This document shows positions 24,071 through 24,638 of a stretch of DNA of 24,638 nt, piece after piece. The notes below the pieces were generated by a model. That model was not told the origin of the DNA and searched no databases. It saw only the letters and a list, made by a program, of their open reading frames with translations. The first letter of the stretch is position 1. Every line of letters starts with the position of its first letter. The translations under genes were made by a program, and so were the position numbers. The DNA comes from Paraktedonobacter sp964250225 (GTDB lineage: Bacteria > Chloroflexota > Ktedonobacteria > Ktedonobacterales > Ktedonobacteraceae): contig CAXUEY010000092.1 in assembly GCA_964250225.1 (NCBI GenBank), positions 1-24,638 on the forward strand, written 5' to 3'.

Positions 24071-24099
24071 AGTATACAAGTAGAGTTTCAAAAAATCAA
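24071..24099 (-). promoter_or_regulatory. Minus-strand promoter for the short ORF at 23994
   Basis: On the minus strand, TTGATT (24099-24094) and TATACT (24076-24071) are separated by 17 bases. Transcription would start near 24064, leaving about 70 bases of leader with a strong ribosome site at its end. Confidence 0.6.
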
Positions 24100-24168
24100 G
24101 GCTTTTTGGTGGTGATTTCTCCACTTTCTCCGCCATATTCTGGACATGTGTAACCCGTTACGTATTTG

Positions 24169-24239
24169 TTTGAGGGAGCCAGATCAAGTCCATCTCCGGG
24201 ACACATGCCCCTGGCTCTCAAAACTTTTTGTTGGGGCAT
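24169..24239 (+). ncRNA. Structured leader upstream of a lipoprotein gene (possible attenuator or riboswitch-like element)
   Basis: Stem A pairs TTTGAG (24169-24174) and AGCCAG (24177-24182) with CTGGCT (24211-24216) and CTCAAA (24217-24222), with a two-base bulge. ACTTTTTG follows, so it looks like a weak intrinsic terminator. An inner stem GTCC (24188-24191)/GGAC (24199-24202) sits in its loop. Stem B pairs ATGCCCC (24205-24211) with GGGGCAT (24233-24239), reaching from the loop of A to just before the ribosome site. A and B would form a pseudoknot or compete at base 24211. GTAACCCGTTAC near 24149-24160 is a further dyad. No known riboswitch class is recognised. Confidence 0.35.
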
Positions 24240-24263
24240 ACATTTGAAAGGAAGGTTCCATTC

Positions 24264-24527
24264 ATGGACAAATATACACATTCGGATCTCAAGAAACGGC
24301 CAACCATCGCCCTCTGGGCCAGCGTCCTGGTGCTTGCACTGCTCTTTGTGCTGTCGGCCTGTGGAAGCGGCGGCTCATCCAGCCCATCCAGTCCAGCTCC
24401 TGGCGGTGGTAGTACACCTACACCAACCAGCGGGAACGGTGGCTACAACATAGTAATGCCTACCCACAACTTCCCCCATACCTTTCCCCATCAGAATTGG
24501 CACAACACTAATCTGATCGGGCAGTGA
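24264..24527 (+). CDS. Short Ser/Pro/Gly-rich lipoprotein
   Basis: An 87-residue protein with a lipoprotein signal: KKR near residue 10, hydrophobic stretch 14-29, and lipobox VLSAC with Cys33. The mature 55 residues are low complexity (GSGGSSSPSSPAPGGGSTPTPT) followed by a His- and Asn-containing tail (MPTHNFPHTFPHQNWHNTN) and a stop. It is probably anchored to the outer face of the membrane; no enzyme domain is present. ATG 24264 is used because AAGGAAGG at 24247-24254 is about nine bases upstream and the signal begins there. The short mature part might mean an early stop in a longer protein, as the sequence after 24560 looks unreliable. The function is unknown. Confidence 0.6.
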   Translation: MDKYTHSDLKKRPTIALWASVLVLALLFVLSACGSGGSSSPSSPAPGGGSTPTPTSGNGGYNIVMPTHNFPHTFPHQNWHNTNLIGQ

Positions 24528-24569
24528 CCAATCCTCTACCCATTTTAGCCTGTGGTGATAGTGGCATAG

Positions 24570-24638
24570 AGACGAGGGGGCCCCCCAAAACAAAAGGCGC
24601 CGCGGGGTTTTAAAAAATTTTAGTATGAGGAAATTAAA
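24570..24638. other. Low-reliability right edge
   Basis: The last ~70 bases switch abruptly to homopolymer-rich sequence (GGGGGCCCCCC, CAAAACAAAA, GGGGTTTTAAAAAATTTT), unlike anything else in the window. It looks like contig-end sequencing or assembly noise. I annotate nothing in it. Confidence 0.5.

Noticed and set aside
24096..24281. Minus-strand ORF of 61 codons with CPGDGLDL and YTCPEYGG, zinc-ribbon-like
   Set aside because: No ribosome site before any of its ATGs, and it is antisense to the structured leader and start of the lipoprotein gene. The two Cys motifs are too few to claim a domain.
1..24638. CRISPR arrays, tRNA or rRNA genes, prophage or defence modules
   Set aside because: Read through for spaced direct repeats, cloverleaf-like sequences and phage or nuclease gene families; none was seen.

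Overview
The window reads as chromosomal DNA of a free-living heterotroph with moderately high GC, most likely a member of the Chloroflexota and probably close to the Ktedonobacteria. This rests on gene content and is not proven: an opcA partner next to zwf, a bacterial Qng1-type queuosine salvage protein, separate murE and mraY genes outside a classical dcw cluster, and lipoproteins with standard lipoboxes. The sequence is a draft, with a 10-N gap inside a thiolase gene (17866-17875), a 100-N gap (23020-23119), and poor-looking sequence at the right edge.

Layout from left to right. (1) 293-2056 encodes a solute-binding lipoprotein of the peptide/nickel ABC family, closed by a strong intrinsic terminator. 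(2) 2271-5117 is mutS with its own consensus promoter. (3) 5304-11736 is a pentose phosphate block, tal-gnd-zwf-opcA-pgl-rpe, that covers the whole oxidative branch plus an epimerase and transaldolase of the non-oxidative branch. A perfect hairpin and a TATAAT box split it between gnd and zwf. (4) 11898-12944 is a queuosine salvage (Qng1/DUF2419) gene behind a TTGACA-18-TACAAT promoter. (5) 13067-16658 holds murE and an mraY with an unusually long C-terminal extension. (6) 17040-20524 is a beta-oxidation type operon: a thiolase and two tandem acyl-CoA dehydrogenases whose conserved motifs are complementary, as expected for an obligate heterotetramer. (7) 20638-21990 carries an aldo/keto reductase and is bounded by 35-bp imperfect terminal inverted repeats, which are flanked by identical 9-bp direct repeats. 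It has the form of a transposase-less mobile insertion cassette. (8) 22042-24638 is a gene-poor accessory stretch: a seven-helix membrane protein behind a palindrome-covered promoter, two small minus-strand ORFs with near-perfect Shine-Dalgarno sequences, a probable oxidase relic, and a short lipoprotein behind a structured leader.

The most notable points are the cassette around the aldo/keto reductase, the split dehydrogenase pair, the Qng1 gene, the extended MraY with a non-canonical MurE specificity motif, and a recurring habit of ending transcription units with long perfect hairpins that lack a U-tract. No rRNA, tRNA or CRISPR array was seen.
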